Assembly: GCF_900105195.1 (NCBI RefSeq)
Contig: NZ_FNRX01000002.1
Coordinates: 4,278,001 to 4,342,000 of the forward strand
Direction of reading: 5' to 3'
DNA from: Rhodococcus pyridinivorans
GTDB taxonomy: Bacteria; Actinomycetota; Actinomycetes; Mycobacteriales; Mycobacteriaceae
Length of the DNA stretch: 64,000 nt
This document shows positions 52,811 through 62,773 of this stretch, piece by piece (the stretch's first letter is position 1; the number at the start of each line of letters is the position of its first letter). The translations under genes were made by a program, and so were the position numbers. Below the pieces are notes generated by a model, which saw only the letters and a list, made by a program, of their open reading frames with translations, did not search any database and was not told where the DNA came from.

Positions 52811-52824
52811 ACTTACCTGAAAGT
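52811..52824 (-). promoter_or_regulatory. Imperfect palindrome upstream of the receptor-like tetR
   Basis: ACTTACCTGAAAGT (minus strand ACTTTCAGGTAAGT) lies 37 bases upstream of the GTG. Dyad spacing fits a TetR operator, so autoregulation is plausible. Confidence 0.4.
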
Positions 52825-52854
52825 AGAGAGCAGACGGTCCCGGAAACGAGAGGA

Positions 52855-53508
52855 CTATTCGGAAACCGGGGGTTCCCCGAGCTTCGGGTCCGCTTCCAGA
52901 CCGATGAGGCCGTTCCAGCACAGGTTCACGAGGTGGGCCGCGACGTCCTCCTTCGACGGAGTGCGGCGGTCGAGCCACCACGTCGCAGTGGTGGCGACCA
53001 TGCCGACGAGAGCCTGGGCGTAGAGCGGAGCGAACTCCGGGTTGAGCCCCCGCCGGGAGAAGTCGCCGGTCAACAGCTTCCCCACCTGACGCATCGCCTC
53101 GTTGAGCAGACTCGAATAGGTGCCTTCCTCGGCGGACATCGGCGAGTCGCGCACGAGGATGCGGAAGCCGTCGGTGCGCTCCTCTATGTAGGTGAGCAGA
53201 GCGAGCGCGGCCCGCTCGACGCGGATCCTCGACCGGTTGCGGGTGAGGCTCTCGGTGACCATCGACATCAGCACGGTCATCTCGCGGTCCACGACCACCG
53301 CGTAGAGACCTTCCTTACCGCCGAAGTGCTCGTAGACGACCGGCTTGGAGACCTGCGCCCGCTGGGCTATCTCCTCGATGGAGGTGCCCTCGTAGCCGCG
53401 CTCGGCGAACAGGGCGCGACCGATTTCGATGAGCTGTTCCCGACGCTGCGTGCCCGTCATCCGGATCCGCGGAGCGCGCTCGGTTCGCTTCTGCGACGCC
53501 TGCGACAC
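52855..53508 (-). CDS. TetR-family regulator (Rv1019-like)
   Basis: 217 aa from the GTG at 53508, with AAGGAGG ideally placed; an ATG at 53559 would enter the operator. HTH: REQLIEIGRALFAERGYEGT, EEIAQRAQVSKPVVYEHFGG. The C-terminal domain ends LVNLCWNGLIGLE. Its place between mfd and tRNA-Gln/glmU is that of Rv1019. A perfect palindrome lies in its promoter. Confidence 0.88.
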   Translation of the reverse strand: MSQASQKRTERAPRIRMTGTQRREQLIEIGRALFAERGYEGTSIEEIAQRAQVSKPVVYEHFGGKEGLYAVVVDREMTVLMSMVTESLTRNRSRIRVERAALALLTYIEERTDGFRILVRDSPMSAEEGTYSSLLNEAMRQVGKLLTGDFSRRGLNPEFAPLYAQALVGMVATTATWWLDRRTPSKEDVAAHLVNLCWNGLIGLEADPKLGEPPVSE

Positions 53509-53535
53509 AGGTCCTCCTTCGGCGGCGGGACGTAC

Positions 53536-53547
53536 TCGAACGTTCGA
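53536..53547 (-). promoter_or_regulatory. TetR operator palindrome TCGAACGTTCGA
   Basis: Perfect 12-base dyad 27 bases upstream of the GTG and just after a leftward TAGGCT that could be a -10. Likely the autoregulatory site of the TetR gene. Confidence 0.6.
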
Positions 53548-53652
53548 CAGCCTATCCATTCCCGATCGCGCCACCCCAGGTTCGACGTCGACGCCGTCTC
53601 GTGCGAGGATCAGGGGCGCACGCCCGCCGGTTCCGCCGCGGGGGTGTGGCAA

Positions 53653-53724
53653 TCCGCCGTGGTGTAATCGGCAGCACCTCTGATTTTGGTTCAGATAGTT
53701 CAGGTTCGAGTCCTGGCGGCGGAG
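53653..53724 (+). tRNA. tRNA-Gln(UUG)
   Basis: Acceptor TCCGCCG pairs with CGGCGGA; anticodon stem TCTGA/TCAGA with loop TTTTGGT gives anticodon TTG. Discriminator G. The order tRNA-Gln, glmU, prs is conserved in the order. Confidence 0.95.
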
Positions 53725-53803
53725 CGGGAACCGTCCCGGGGAGCCTCAGCGCTTCCCCGGTGTACGCACGGACCGGCGTACAGAAACGTGTCGAGGGAGC
53801 TAC

Positions 53804-55279
53804 ATGCAGGTGCAGACCGCGATCGTCGTGCTGGCAGCCGGAGCAGGAACAAGGATGCGGTCGAAGACACCGAAGGTGTTGCACACCCTCGGTGGACGCA
53901 CGATGCTCGCTCACTCCCTGTACGCCGCCGCCGCACTCGGACCCGCCCATCTCGTCACCGTCGTCGGGCACCGCCGCGAGGAGGTCTCCGCCGAGGTGAG
54001 CGCCGTCGCCGCGGATCTCGACCGCGAGATCCGGGTGACCGTCCAGGAGGAACAGCTCGGCACCGGCCACGCCGTGGAGTGCGGCCTCGGCGCCCTCCCC
54101 GACGACTTCGACGGCACGGTCGTCGTCACCGCCGGCGACGTCCCGCTGCTCCGCTCCGACACCCTGCAGGAACTGCTCGACGCACACCTCGACACCGAAC
54201 CTGCCGCCGTCACCGTCCTCACCACGACGGTGTCCGAGCCGACCGGCTACGGACGCATCGTGCGCACCACCGACGGCGACGTCGCCGGGATCGTCGAGGA
54301 GAAGGACGCCTCGCCGACGCAGCGCGCGATCCAGGAGATCAACACGGGCGTGTACGCCTTCGACGCGGCCGCGCTGCGATCCGCGCTCGGCAAGCTGAGC
54401 GCCGACAACTCGCAGGGCGAGCTGTACCTGACCGACGTCGTGAAGATCGCCCGCAACGAGGGCCACACCGTCCGCGGACTCCACACCGACGACGCGGTGC
54501 AGGTCTCCGGCGTCAACGACCGCGTCCAGCTCGCCGCACTGACCACCGAACTCAACCGGCGCCTGCTCGAGCACTGGATGCGCGAGGGTGTCACGGTGAT
54601 CGACCCGGCTTCGACGTGGATCGACGTCGACGTCGTGCTCGGCGCCGACGTCACCATCCACCCGGGTGTGCAGTTGCGCGGCCGCACGGTGATCGCCGAC
54701 GACGCGGAGGTCGGCCCCGACACGACGCTGACCGACGTGCAGGTCGGCGCCGGCGCCACCGTGATGCGCACCCACGGCTCCGACGCCGTGATCGGCGCGG
54801 AGGCCACCGTCGGCCCGTTCACCTACCTGCGCCCCGGCACCGAACTCGGCGCGTGCGGCAAGCTCGGCGCCTTCGTCGAGACGAAGAACGCGCAGATCGG
54901 AGCGCATTCGAAGGTCCCCCACCTCACTTATGTCGGCGACGCGGAGATCGGCGAGCACTCCAACATCGGGGCATCGAGCGTGTTCGTCAACTACGACGGG
55001 GTGAAGAAGTACCGCACGGTCGTCGGATCGCACGTCCGGACCGGGTCGGACACTATGTTCGTCGCTCCCCTCACGGTGGGCGACGGCGCCTACACGGGCG
55101 CCGGAACAGTACTCCGTCGCGACGTTCCTCCGGGGGCGCTGGCGGTGTCGGGTACGCCACAGCGCAATATTGACGGGTGGGTCCAGCGAAATCGCGCCGG
55201 TACCCCCGCTGCCGAGGCAGCATCGAGAGCACAGCAGCCGCACGACCACGATCGCCAGAAGGACGGCCAGAACCAGTGA
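53804..55279 (+). CDS. glmU: Bifunctional GlmU (GlcN-1-P acetyltransferase / GlcNAc-1-P uridyltransferase)
   Basis: 491 aa. N-terminal uridyltransferase motif [20 protein letters not shown] and [11 protein letters not shown]-terminal left-handed beta helix of hexapeptide repeats from about residue 260, with [36 protein letters not shown]. It makes UDP-GlcNAc for cell wall. A disordered Ala/Gln/His tail (about 30 residues) extends past the helix. GTGA overlap with prs. Confidence 0.97.
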   Translation: MQVQTAIVVLAAGAGTRMRSKTPKVLHTLGGRTMLAHSLYAAAALGPAHLVTVVGHRREEVSAEVSAVAADLDREIRVTVQEEQLGTGHAVECGLGALPDDFDGTVVVTAGDVPLLRSDTLQELLDAHLDTEPAAVTVLTTTVSEPTGYGRIVRTTDGDVAGIVEEKDASPTQRAIQEINTGVYAFDAAALRSALGKLSADNSQGELYLTDVVKIARNEGHTVRGLHTDDAVQVSGVNDRVQLAALTTELNRRLLEHWMREGVTVIDPASTWIDVDVVLGADVTIHPGVQLRGRTVIADDAEVGPDTTLTDVQVGAGATVMRTHGSDAVIGAEATVGPFTYLRPGTELGACGKLGAFVETKNAQIGAHSKVPHLTYVGDAEIGEHSNIGASSVFVNYDGVKKYRTVVGSHVRTGSDTMFVAPLTVGDGAYTGAGTVLRRDVPPGALAVSGTPQRNIDGWVQRNRAGTPAAEAASRAQQPHDHDRQKDGQNQ

Positions 55280-56253
55280 CCAATTGGATCGACAACCAGA
55301 AGAACTTGATGCTCTTCTCCGGCCGGGCCCATCCCGAGCTGGCAGAGCAGGTCGCGAAGGAACTGGGCGTCCCCCTCACCCCGCAGACGGCACGGGACTT
55401 CGCGAACGGTGAGACGTTCGTGCGTTTCGAGGAGTCGGTGCGCGGTTCGGATGCCTTCGTGCTGCAGAGCCATCCGTTCCCGCTGAACCAGTGGGTCATG
55501 GAGCAGCTCATCATGATCGACGCGCTCAAGCGTGGTTCGGCCAAGCGCATCACCGCGATCCTGCCGTTCTACCCCTACGCCCGTCAGGACAAGAAGCACC
55601 GCGGCCGCGAGCCCATCTCCGCCCGCCTGATCGCCGATCTGCTCAAGACCGCCGGCGCCGACCGCATCATCACGGTCGACCTGCACACCGATCAGATCCA
55701 GGGCTTCTTCGACGGTCCGGTCGACCACATGCACGCACAGGGCCAGCTCGCCGAGTACATCCGCGGCAAGTACGGCGTCGAGAACATCGCCGTGGTCTCC
55801 CCCGACTCCGGTCGCGTGCGGGTGGCCGAGAAGTGGGCCGACACCCTCGGTGGCGCGCCGCTGGCGTTCATCCACAAGACCCGCGACCCGCTGGTGCCCA
55901 ACCAGGTCAAGTCGAACCGCGTGGTCGGTGAGGTCGACGGCCGCACCTGCATCCTGATCGACGACATGATCGACACCGGTGGCACCATCGCCGGCGCCGT
56001 GAAGATCCTCAAGGAGGCCGGCGCGGGCGACGTCATCATCGCCGCCACCCACGGTGTGCTCTCCGACCCGGCCGCCGAGCGCCTTGCTTCGTGCGGCGCC
56101 AAGGAGGTCATCGTCACCAACACGCTGCCGATCCCGCCGGAGAAGCAGTTCGACTGCCTCACCGTGCTGTCGATCGCTCCGCTGCTCGCGCAGACGATCC
56201 GCGAGGTCTTCGAGAACGGCTCGGTCACCTCGCTGTTCAACGGGGTCGCCTGA
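55276..56253 (+). CDS. prs: Ribose-phosphate pyrophosphokinase
   Basis: 325 aa from the GTG at 55276. It makes PRPP for nucleotide, His, Trp and arabinan precursors. [38 protein letters not shown], and the PRPP loop [18 protein letters not shown] are present. Coupled to glmU. Confidence 0.97.
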   Translation: MTNWIDNQKNLMLFSGRAHPELAEQVAKELGVPLTPQTARDFANGETFVRFEESVRGSDAFVLQSHPFPLNQWVMEQLIMIDALKRGSAKRITAILPFYPYARQDKKHRGREPISARLIADLLKTAGADRIITVDLHTDQIQGFFDGPVDHMHAQGQLAEYIRGKYGVENIAVVSPDSGRVRVAEKWADTLGGAPLAFIHKTRDPLVPNQVKSNRVVGEVDGRTCILIDDMIDTGGTIAGAVKILKEAGAGDVIIAATHGVLSDPAAERLASCGAKEVIVTNTLPIPPEKQFDCLTVLSIAPLLAQTIREVFENGSVTSLFNGVA

Positions 56254-56286
56254 CCTTCCGCTCGACGACGGGGCAGACTTGTCCGG

Positions 56287-56916
56287 GTGTTCACCGGATT
56301 TCCCGTCGCGGCCATCGACTTCTACGACGATCTCGAGGCCGACAACAGCAAAGCATTCTGGGCCGCGCACAAGGCCGTCTACGACGACTGCGTGCGCGGC
56401 CCGATGCTTGCCCTACTTGCGGAACTCGAGGAGGAGTTCGGGGAGGGCAAGGCCTTCCGCCCGTACCGCGACGTGCGGTTCAGCAAGGACAAGCTGCCGT
56501 ACAAGACCCACCAGGGCGGATTCGCCTCCGTCGCGCAGAGCGTCGGCTACTACGTCGAGATCAACGCCGCCGGATTGCGGGTCGCCGCCGGCCTGTTCCA
56601 CGGCTCGTCCGATCAGATCGCCGGTTACCGGACCGGGGTCGATCACGACCGTCGCGGCCCCGAGCTCGGGAGGATCGTGCGCAAGCTCGAACGCGCGGGA
56701 TACGAGATCGGCGGCGACCGGTTGAAGTCCCGGCCGCGCGGCGTGGACGTCGATCATCCCCGCATCGAACTCATGCGTCACCGGTCGCTGTGGGCCGGTC
56801 GCACCGAGATCTCCCCGCCGTGGATCGACAGTCCGCGCACCCTCGAGGAGGTGCGTTCGGCGTGGCGTGAGTTCCGGCCGCTGGTGCGCTGGCTCACCGC
56901 TGCTACCACAACGTGA
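56287..56916 (+). CDS. DUF2461 family protein
   Basis: 209 aa from a GTG at 56287. FTGFPVAAIDFYDDLEADNS, KAFRPYRDVRFSKDKLPYKT and GGFASVAQSVGYYVEINAAG are hallmarks of the DUF2461 (TIGR02453) family. Function unknown. It starts 33 bases after prs and may share its transcript. Confidence 0.9.
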   Translation: MFTGFPVAAIDFYDDLEADNSKAFWAAHKAVYDDCVRGPMLALLAELEEEFGEGKAFRPYRDVRFSKDKLPYKTHQGGFASVAQSVGYYVEINAAGLRVAAGLFHGSSDQIAGYRTGVDHDRRGPELGRIVRKLERAGYEIGGDRLKSRPRGVDVDHPRIELMRHRSLWAGRTEISPPWIDSPRTLEEVRSAWREFRPLVRWLTAATTT

Positions 56917-57073
56917 TCCGGCAGACCGGGTGGTATGGAAATGCTGTGTGGCGCAATGGTTTGAAGGACGCGCCGGGACGGGGATGATCTTCGTCACGCC
57001 GCGTGAAATCGTCGCAGGTCGTGCGAGACCCCCCTCCCCTGCGTAACTCGGCTTTCACCTAAAGTGGCACCTC

Positions 57074-57751
57074 GTGACCGACGCGCAAACTCTCGAAGCC
57101 CCTACGGAAAACGCGACAATCCGAACGGTCCGACGATGGTCGCCGGGTGCGTGCGTCTGGTGCGGCGACACCGACTCTGTCGAGGTCTTCCGCAACGAAC
57201 CTCGCTGTGCCACATGCCGTAAGCACGAAGCCGTCATCGACGAGGCCCGCAAGTTCATGGGCATGTACGGCCTGCGCCCCATCGGCGGCACCCTGCAGTC
57301 CGACGACGAGGAGGAATACGAGCACCGCCTCGCCGCCCGCGAGGCCCGCCGCGCCCTCAACGACATCCGTCTCGCCGAGCAGCCCGACCCGGCGCTCGTG
57401 CGCAAGGCCTTGCGTCCCCGCGCCGCCGCGATCACGGAGGGCCACACCGGTTCCTCCGCGCAGACGTCGACGCGTCCGGCCTCCGCGACCCGCAGCTCGT
57501 CCGCTTCGGCCAAGCCGGCGAAGTCCGCGGCTCCGGTCCGGACGGGCGCCGTGGACGTCGAGGAGATCCAGACCCGGGCCCTCGCGCTGCTCGATCAGCT
57601 CTCCGCGATCGACGCGCAGCTCGCGCTCGTCGCCGAGCAGAACGGCCTCGCCGCCCGCGCCCGCCGCAGCGATCTGGAGAAGCAGAAGGCGACGATCCTG
57701 CGCACCCTCGCCGCACTCGAGAAGGCACGTCTGAGCGCATCCGGCAGCTAG
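57074..57751 (+). CDS. Zinc-knuckle plus coiled-coil hypothetical protein
   Basis: 225 aa from a GTG at 57074. N-terminal CVWCGDTDSVEVFRNEPRCA with a second CATC gives a Cys4 zinc site. A low-complexity Ser/Ala/Lys linker (about 120 to 155) leads to a C-terminal coiled coil DLEKQKATILRTLAALEKAR. Not a named family. A large hairpin follows. Confidence 0.75.
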   Translation: MTDAQTLEAPTENATIRTVRRWSPGACVWCGDTDSVEVFRNEPRCATCRKHEAVIDEARKFMGMYGLRPIGGTLQSDDEEEYEHRLAAREARRALNDIRLAEQPDPALVRKALRPRAAAITEGHTGSSAQTSTRPASATRSSSASAKPAKSAAPVRTGAVDVEEIQTRALALLDQLSAIDAQLALVAEQNGLAARARRSDLEKQKATILRTLAALEKARLSASGS

Positions 57752-57769
57752 TCGCCGGCTCACACCACC

Positions 57770-57822
57770 GCAGCCCCGTCCCGCTCCGTCGAGTCCGCTC
57801 GACGGTCCGGTGCCGGGGCTGC
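57770..57822 (+). terminator. Compound stem-loop terminator
   Basis: Outer arms GCAGCCCCG/CGGGGCTGC (57770-57778, 57814-57822) and inner arms CCGTCGAG/CTCGACGG with a four-base loop, following the zinc-knuckle gene. Confidence 0.7.
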
Positions 57823-57823
57823 C

Positions 57824-57869
57824 GTCGTTACCGCACGTCACGACGGTTGTCGTTACCGCACCTCACGAC
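57824..57869 (+). repeat. 21-bp direct repeat upstream of LuxR-type regulator
   Basis: Two copies (57824-57844, 57849-57869), one mismatch, 25 bases apart, about 100 bases before the regulator start. The second copy is bounded by inverted TTGTCGT/ACGACAA. Possible activator sites. Confidence 0.7.
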
Positions 57870-57971
57870 AACGGACCAGGTAGTCTGTGATCGACCAAGA
57901 GCCTGTCGGGGGCACTGCTCGGGCCTTCCCGCCTGTGCAGATCCGGGCTGAAGCCTTCCGAAGGAGTGCGC

Positions 57972-60557
57972 GTGAGTGTTTCCGACTCCCCTCGTGTCGG
58001 TGCACCCGCGTGGCGTTCCTTGTCCTCGGCTCTGGCGCGACCCCGATTGTTCGCGTGTCTCGACCGGTGCTCCACGCTGACGGTGATCGACGCTCCCCCG
58101 GGTTTCGGCAAGCGGACGCTCGTCGCGGGATGGCTCCATCGGGGCGGCGCACCCGACCACACGATCGTCTGGGTTCCCGAACTCACGGCGTCCGGCGACG
58201 GCGACCTGCCCGAGCATGCGCTCGCGGTCCTCGCCGATCACCCGGCCGTCGAGGTCGCCGGCGACGGTCCCGACGATTCCCCGTTCGAGCGCGTGGTCCG
58301 TACCTTCCGCGATCTGGGGTCGCCCTGCCTGCTCGTGCTCGCCTGTGTGTCGCCGCAGAACTCGGCCGAGGTGCTCGAAGCAACCCTTCGGCTGCTCGAC
58401 CGGTGCCCCCGGCTCGATGCGATCGTCTGCCTGCCGGGAAACAGCACCGACATGACCGAGGTCGTCCTCCGCGGGATCGACTCCACGTACGTCCCGGCGG
58501 CCGATCTCGCGTTCACCATCGAGGAGACGACGCTGTTGCGCGACGCCGGACCGGAGCGCTCCGACAGCGAGTGCGAGGTCGTGTGTCGCGTGCTCGGTGG
58601 TGTGCCCACCCTGGTCTCGGCGGCCGCGGCCGTCGCCCGGAGCCGGCCCCAGCGCCTGATCGACTCCCGTGGACTGCCGACCCCGGCCTTGGCCCGCCTC
58701 GTGCGGACGTATGTGGAGAGCCGGCTCGACGAACTCGACGACGCGCACCGCGAGTTCGCGTTCTCGGTCGCCGCTGCCCACAGCGTCACCGCCGAGCGGG
58801 CGGCCGAACTGACGGGCGCGGCGGACCCCGAGGCCGCACTCGCGACGCTCGCCGCGGCCGGCCTCCTGATGGATTCGCCCTTCGACGATCCCCGGACGTG
58901 GCGGTGGCCCGACGCCGTCCGCTCGTGCGTGCTCGACATCTCCCGCCGAGAGCAACCCGGACGTGTCGACGCCCTGCTCGTCGATCTCGCCCGGGCCCAT
59001 CGCGACGCCGGCAGGCCCGCCGAGGCGTCGATCTATGCCGTCGAGGCCGGCGACTGGGAGACCGCCGTGGCGATCGTCGAGGAATCCTGGGCGCGCATGG
59101 TCGACAGTTCTTTCGACGTTCTCGTCAAGGTGCTCCGGCAGATCCCCGACCAGGAGCTCGGCGACCATCCGTCGGTCCAGGCAGGTCGCGCGCTGTTCAC
59201 GCAGATGCTCGACGAACATTCGATCCTGCACGCCTCCCTGCCCGCGGATCCCGACGAACTCACCGAGCTCGGGAAGACACCCGGCGCCGCGCAGGCCCTC
59301 TACGTCGCGACGGTGCAGACCCTGACCCTGCGGGTCTCGGGCGAATTCGGTGAGGCCGCGCGGTTGACGCTGCTGTTGCGTCCGCTCGTCGATTCGATCC
59401 TCGAACACCGGCCCGACGATCTCGGTCCGCAACTGCCGCTGCTGCGCGTGCAGTGGGCGATCACGCTCCAGCTCGCCGGATATCTGACCGAGTCCACCAC
59501 CGTCTTCCGCCGCGCCTACCGCGGTGCGTACGCCGTGAACATCGCCTTCGTCATCCAGAACGCCGCGGGCAGCTCGGCGCTGAACTGGGCGGTGACGGGC
59601 GACAATCCGCGCGCCCGGGAATGGCTGCGCATCGAGAGCAACGCCGAGCCCACCGAGGGTCGCTGGGGCGAGATGGTCAAGGTGGGTGGTCGCGTGGCGT
59701 CCGCGCTCGTCCACCTCGACTCGCTCGAGCTCGACCGTGCCGTCGGATATCTCGACGAGCTCGGTGTCCCGCGGGTTTCGGAGGAACTCTGGGGATTCGT
59801 CGCCTACGGCCGGGCCTACTACAACCTGGCGGCGGGCAACGCCTACGACGGACTCACCGAACTGCACCGGCTCATCGCTTCACACCACGATCTGTTCGAC
59901 CGCGGCGCGTTCTCGCGCATCCTGCTCGGGGCCGCCGAGATCGACCTGCAGCTGGCGCTCGGCAACGGCAACCTCGCGCGCGCCCTCGCCGAGGAGTCGC
60001 CGCAGACCCATCCGATGCTCGTGGTGACGAACGCGCGTGTCGAACTGTTCACCGGTCATCCGGAGATCGCGCTCAAGAAGCTCAAGCGTGTTCCGTGGAC
60101 GGAGTGCGGCTTCCCGCGCGCACATGTCGAGGCGTTGCTCATCGAGGCGAGCGCCCACCTCGATCTCGACAAGAAGGACGCCGCGGTCCGCAGCTGGCAG
60201 CGGGCCTGCACGCTCGCCGAGGCCCTCGGCAACCGCCGCGCCTTCACCACTCTGGCCGAGGGTGTCGCCGGGCGTCTTGCGGAGCCCGGCGGTCTCACCG
60301 TCCCGGACGAGGCGATCGGGTCCGTCTTCACCGAACCGGTCACCCATGTCGAACTGTCCCGGCGGGAGACAGACGTGCTGGAGTTGCTGGCGCTGGGATC
60401 GACGCACGCCGACATCGCGAAGAAGTTGTTCGTCTCGCACAACACGATCAAGACCCAGTTGCGCAGCATCTACCGCAAGCTCGGCGTGCACACGCGGGTG
60501 GAAGCCATCGGCCGGGCGCGCGATCTCAGGCTGCTGCCGGTCCGCCGGTCGCTGTAG
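57972..60557 (+). CDS. Large ATP-binding LuxR-family regulator (STAND/LAL type)
   Basis: 861 aa from the GTG at 57972, spaced correctly after AAGGAG; a GTG six bases earlier overlaps that site. Walker A near residue 40 (DAPPGFGKRTLVAGWL), a long helical TPR-like middle, and a C-terminal HTH LSRRETDVLELLALGSTHAD, KKLFVSHNTIKTQLRSIYRK. LAL/MalT-type proteins activate transcription after binding ligand and ATP. Ends overlapping the convergent MFS gene by 32 bases. Confidence 0.88.
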   Translation: MSVSDSPRVGAPAWRSLSSALARPRLFACLDRCSTLTVIDAPPGFGKRTLVAGWLHRGGAPDHTIVWVPELTASGDGDLPEHALAVLADHPAVEVAGDGPDDSPFERVVRTFRDLGSPCLLVLACVSPQNSAEVLEATLRLLDRCPRLDAIVCLPGNSTDMTEVVLRGIDSTYVPAADLAFTIEETTLLRDAGPERSDSECEVVCRVLGGVPTLVSAAAAVARSRPQRLIDSRGLPTPALARLVRTYVESRLDELDDAHREFAFSVAAAHSVTAERAAELTGAADPEAALATLAAAGLLMDSPFDDPRTWRWPDAVRSCVLDISRREQPGRVDALLVDLARAHRDAGRPAEASIYAVEAGDWETAVAIVEESWARMVDSSFDVLVKVLRQIPDQELGDHPSVQAGRALFTQMLDEHSILHASLPADPDELTELGKTPGAAQALYVATVQTLTLRVSGEFGEAARLTLLLRPLVDSILEHRPDDLGPQLPLLRVQWAITLQLAGYLTESTTVFRRAYRGAYAVNIAFVIQNAAGSSALNWAVTGDNPRAREWLRIESNAEPTEGRWGEMVKVGGRVASALVHLDSLELDRAVGYLDELGVPRVSEELWGFVAYGRAYYNLAAGNAYDGLTELHRLIASHHDLFDRGAFSRILLGAAEIDLQLALGNGNLARALAEESPQTHPMLVVTNARVELFTGHPEIALKKLKRVPWTECGFPRAHVEALLIEASAHLDLDKKDAAVRSWQRACTLAEALGNRRAFTTLAEGVAGRLAEPGGLTVPDEAIGSVFTEPVTHVELSRRETDVLELLALGSTHADIAKKLFVSHNTIKTQLRSIYRKLGVHTRVEAIGRARDLRLLPVRRSL

Positions 60558-61752
60558 CCGAACGCGCACGCATCCGGGCGGTGAGCCGAAGATCGAGCGC
60601 CCACACGACACCCGCGAGCGCCGCCAGTCCGACACCGAGCACACACACCGCGGTCCACCCGCCGGCGCTCCACGCCATCGTGCCGAGCGCCGAACCGGAC
60701 GCCGCACCGATGAAGTAGCCCGTCATGTAGACGGAATTGACGCGCGAGCGGGCGTCGGGGTCGAGGGCGTACACGATGTTCTGGTTGGTGATGTGCACGA
60801 GGTTGAGCGCGAGGTCGACGACGAGCATCCCGACGACGAACCACACCAGCGAGCTCGCACCCGCCGCGAGCGCCGCCCACGACGCGATCAGCGTGAACAC
60901 TCCCACCGCCGTCGTCGGCGGTCCGTAACCGCGGTCGACGAGCCGGCCCGCCGCGGTCGCGGCGAATGCACCGGCCACCCCGGCCAGCCCGACGAGCCCG
61001 ATCTGCAGGTCGTCGAGGCCGAAGGGCGGGTCGGACAGCAGAAACGCCATCGTCGAGAACAGCGCGCCCACCGACGCGAAACCCAGCCCGCCGAGCAGGG
61101 TCCGGGTGCGCAGGCGAGGATGCGTGACGATCAACGTCCCGAGTGATCGCAGCGTGCTGCCGTAACCCTGACGGACCACCGGTGGCGTCGCCGGCAGCAC
61201 CCGCCACAACGCGAGCGCCACGATCACCATCGCGACCGCGCTCACCCGGTAGACCGTCGTCCAACTGTCGCCGAGTTCGGCGAGGATGCCCGCGACGCTC
61301 CGGGCCACGAGGATCCCGACGAGCAGCCCGCTCATCACGGTGCCGACCGCGCGACCCCTCGATTCCGGCGTCGCGAGGGTCGCCGCGAACGGCACCAGCA
61401 CCTGCGCGGCCACCGAGAACAGACCGGCGACAGCGGTGCCCACCACGAGCACCCCGATGTTCGGCGCGAATCCGCTCAGCCCCTGCCCCGCCGCCGCGGC
61501 CAGCATGAGCATCACCGCCAGCCGCCGCTGCGGGAACATGTCGCCGAGCGGCACGAGGAACAGCAGGCCGAGAGCATAGGCGACCTGCGCGACCGTCACG
61601 GTGGAGGCGGCGGCCGATCGGGAGGTGTCCAGTGCTTCGGCGATCGAGTCGAGCAGCGGTTGGTTGAAGTAGTTGCCACCCACGCACAGACCCGTCGCCA
61701 CGGCCATGAGCAACAGCACCGGGGTCGTCAGGACGGGACGGGAGGACGCCAT
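60526..61752 (-). CDS. MFS transporter
   Basis: 408 aa from the ATG at 61752. Twelve hydrophobic helices, with the loop 2-3 motif GDMFPQRRLAVMLML and the first helix VLLLMAVATGLCVGGNYFNQ typical of small drug or metabolite exporters of the YdhC/YnfM type. It lies 64 bases downstream of egtD on the same strand, in the place where mycobacteria have egtE, so an ergothioneine-related role is possible but unproven. Confidence 0.88.
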   Translation of the reverse strand: MASSRPVLTTPVLLLMAVATGLCVGGNYFNQPLLDSIAEALDTSRSAAASTVTVAQVAYALGLLFLVPLGDMFPQRRLAVMLMLAAAAGQGLSGFAPNIGVLVVGTAVAGLFSVAAQVLVPFAATLATPESRGRAVGTVMSGLLVGILVARSVAGILAELGDSWTTVYRVSAVAMVIVALALWRVLPATPPVVRQGYGSTLRSLGTLIVTHPRLRTRTLLGGLGFASVGALFSTMAFLLSDPPFGLDDLQIGLVGLAGVAGAFAATAAGRLVDRGYGPPTTAVGVFTLIASWAALAAGASSLVWFVVGMLVVDLALNLVHITNQNIVYALDPDARSRVNSVYMTGYFIGAASGSALGTMAWSAGGWTAVCVLGVGLAALAGVVWALDLRLTARMRARSATATGGPAAA

Positions 61753-61816
61753 GTCCTCCAGCGTCCCGTGTGGGCGCGGCGGAAGTCGAATCGGCTCGTC
61801 GGCCGCCTTTCGAGGA

Positions 61817-62773
61817 CTACTCCCGGGATGCGGCGAGCAGGACGAACCGTCCGTCCGGATCCACCCATTCGTGCCGGACCACGAATCCCGCGTCGGCGAG
61901 TTCCTGCGAGATTCCGACGAGGCGGAACTTCGCGGAGATCTCGGTCCGGATCTGCTCACCCTCGGCGAAGGAGATCTGCAGGTCGAGGCCCGGGATCGTC
62001 ACGTCCATCGCCTCGGTCGCCTCGAGGCGCATCTCGATCCACTCGTTCTCCGGGTCCCAGACGGCGCGGTGCACGAACCGGGCGGGATCGAAGTCGGCGC
62101 CGAGCCGGTCGTTGAGCACCCGCAGGACGTTCCGGTCGAACTCCGCCGTCACGCCGGCCGCGTCGTCGTAGGCGGCGATCAGGGTGTCGCGGTCGATGAC
62201 GAGACCGGCGCCGAGGAGCAGCCACTCGCCGGGATGGAGGATCGCGGCCGTCCCGGCGAGGAACTGTGCGCGTTCGCTCGGGACGAGATTGCCGATCGTG
62301 CCGCCGAGGAACGCGATCGCGCGTTTCCCGCCGGCCGGCAGATGCGTGAGCGAATCGGTGAAGTCGCCGACAACCCCGTGCACCGTCAGGTTCGGATACT
62401 CCGCCGCCAGCCGGGTGACGGCCGACCGCAACGCCGGTTCGGAGACGTCCTGCGGCACGTAGGTGTGGAGATACGGTTCGAGGGCGTCGAGCAGCACGTG
62501 CGTCTTCTCGGACGACCCGGAGCCGAGTTCGACGAGCATCTCGGGGCGGGCGGCATCGGCGAAGTCGGCGGCGTGCTGTCGCAGCAGTGCGAATTCGGTG
62601 CGTGTCGGATAGTACTCGGGCAGTCGCGTGATCTCGTCGAACAGTTCGCTGCCCCGCGCGTCGTACAGCCAGGTCGGCGACAGGTACTTGGGATCGGACG
62701 TGAGTCCGCGCCGTGCGTCCTCGCGCAGTTTGGCGTCGAGGTCCTCGGGGCGCAGATGCACGTCGACGATCAC
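61817..62773 (-). CDS. egtD: EgtD, histidine N-alpha-methyltransferase
   Basis: 318 aa from the GTG at 62773 (GTGA overlap with egtC). It trimethylates histidine to hercynine. LTSDPKYLSPTWLYDARGSE, FDEITRLPEYYPTRTEFALL and MLVELGSGSSEKTHVLLDAL are diagnostic. Length equals the mycobacterial enzyme. Confidence 0.96.
   Translation of the reverse strand: MIVDVHLRPEDLDAKLREDARRGLTSDPKYLSPTWLYDARGSELFDEITRLPEYYPTRTEFALLRQHAADFADAARPEMLVELGSGSSEKTHVLLDALEPYLHTYVPQDVSEPALRSAVTRLAAEYPNLTVHGVVGDFTDSLTHLPAGGKRAIAFLGGTIGNLVPSERAQFLAGTAAILHPGEWLLLGAGLVIDRDTLIAAYDDAAGVTAEFDRNVLRVLNDRLGADFDPARFVHRAVWDPENEWIEMRLEATEAMDVTIPGLDLQISFAEGEQIRTEISAKFRLVGISQELADAGFVVRHEWVDPDGRFVLLAASRE

Noticed and set aside
53536..53547. 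TCGAACGTTCGA as a LexA box
   Set aside because: The two half sites lack the four-base spacer needed for the SOS consensus; a TetR operator is the better reading.
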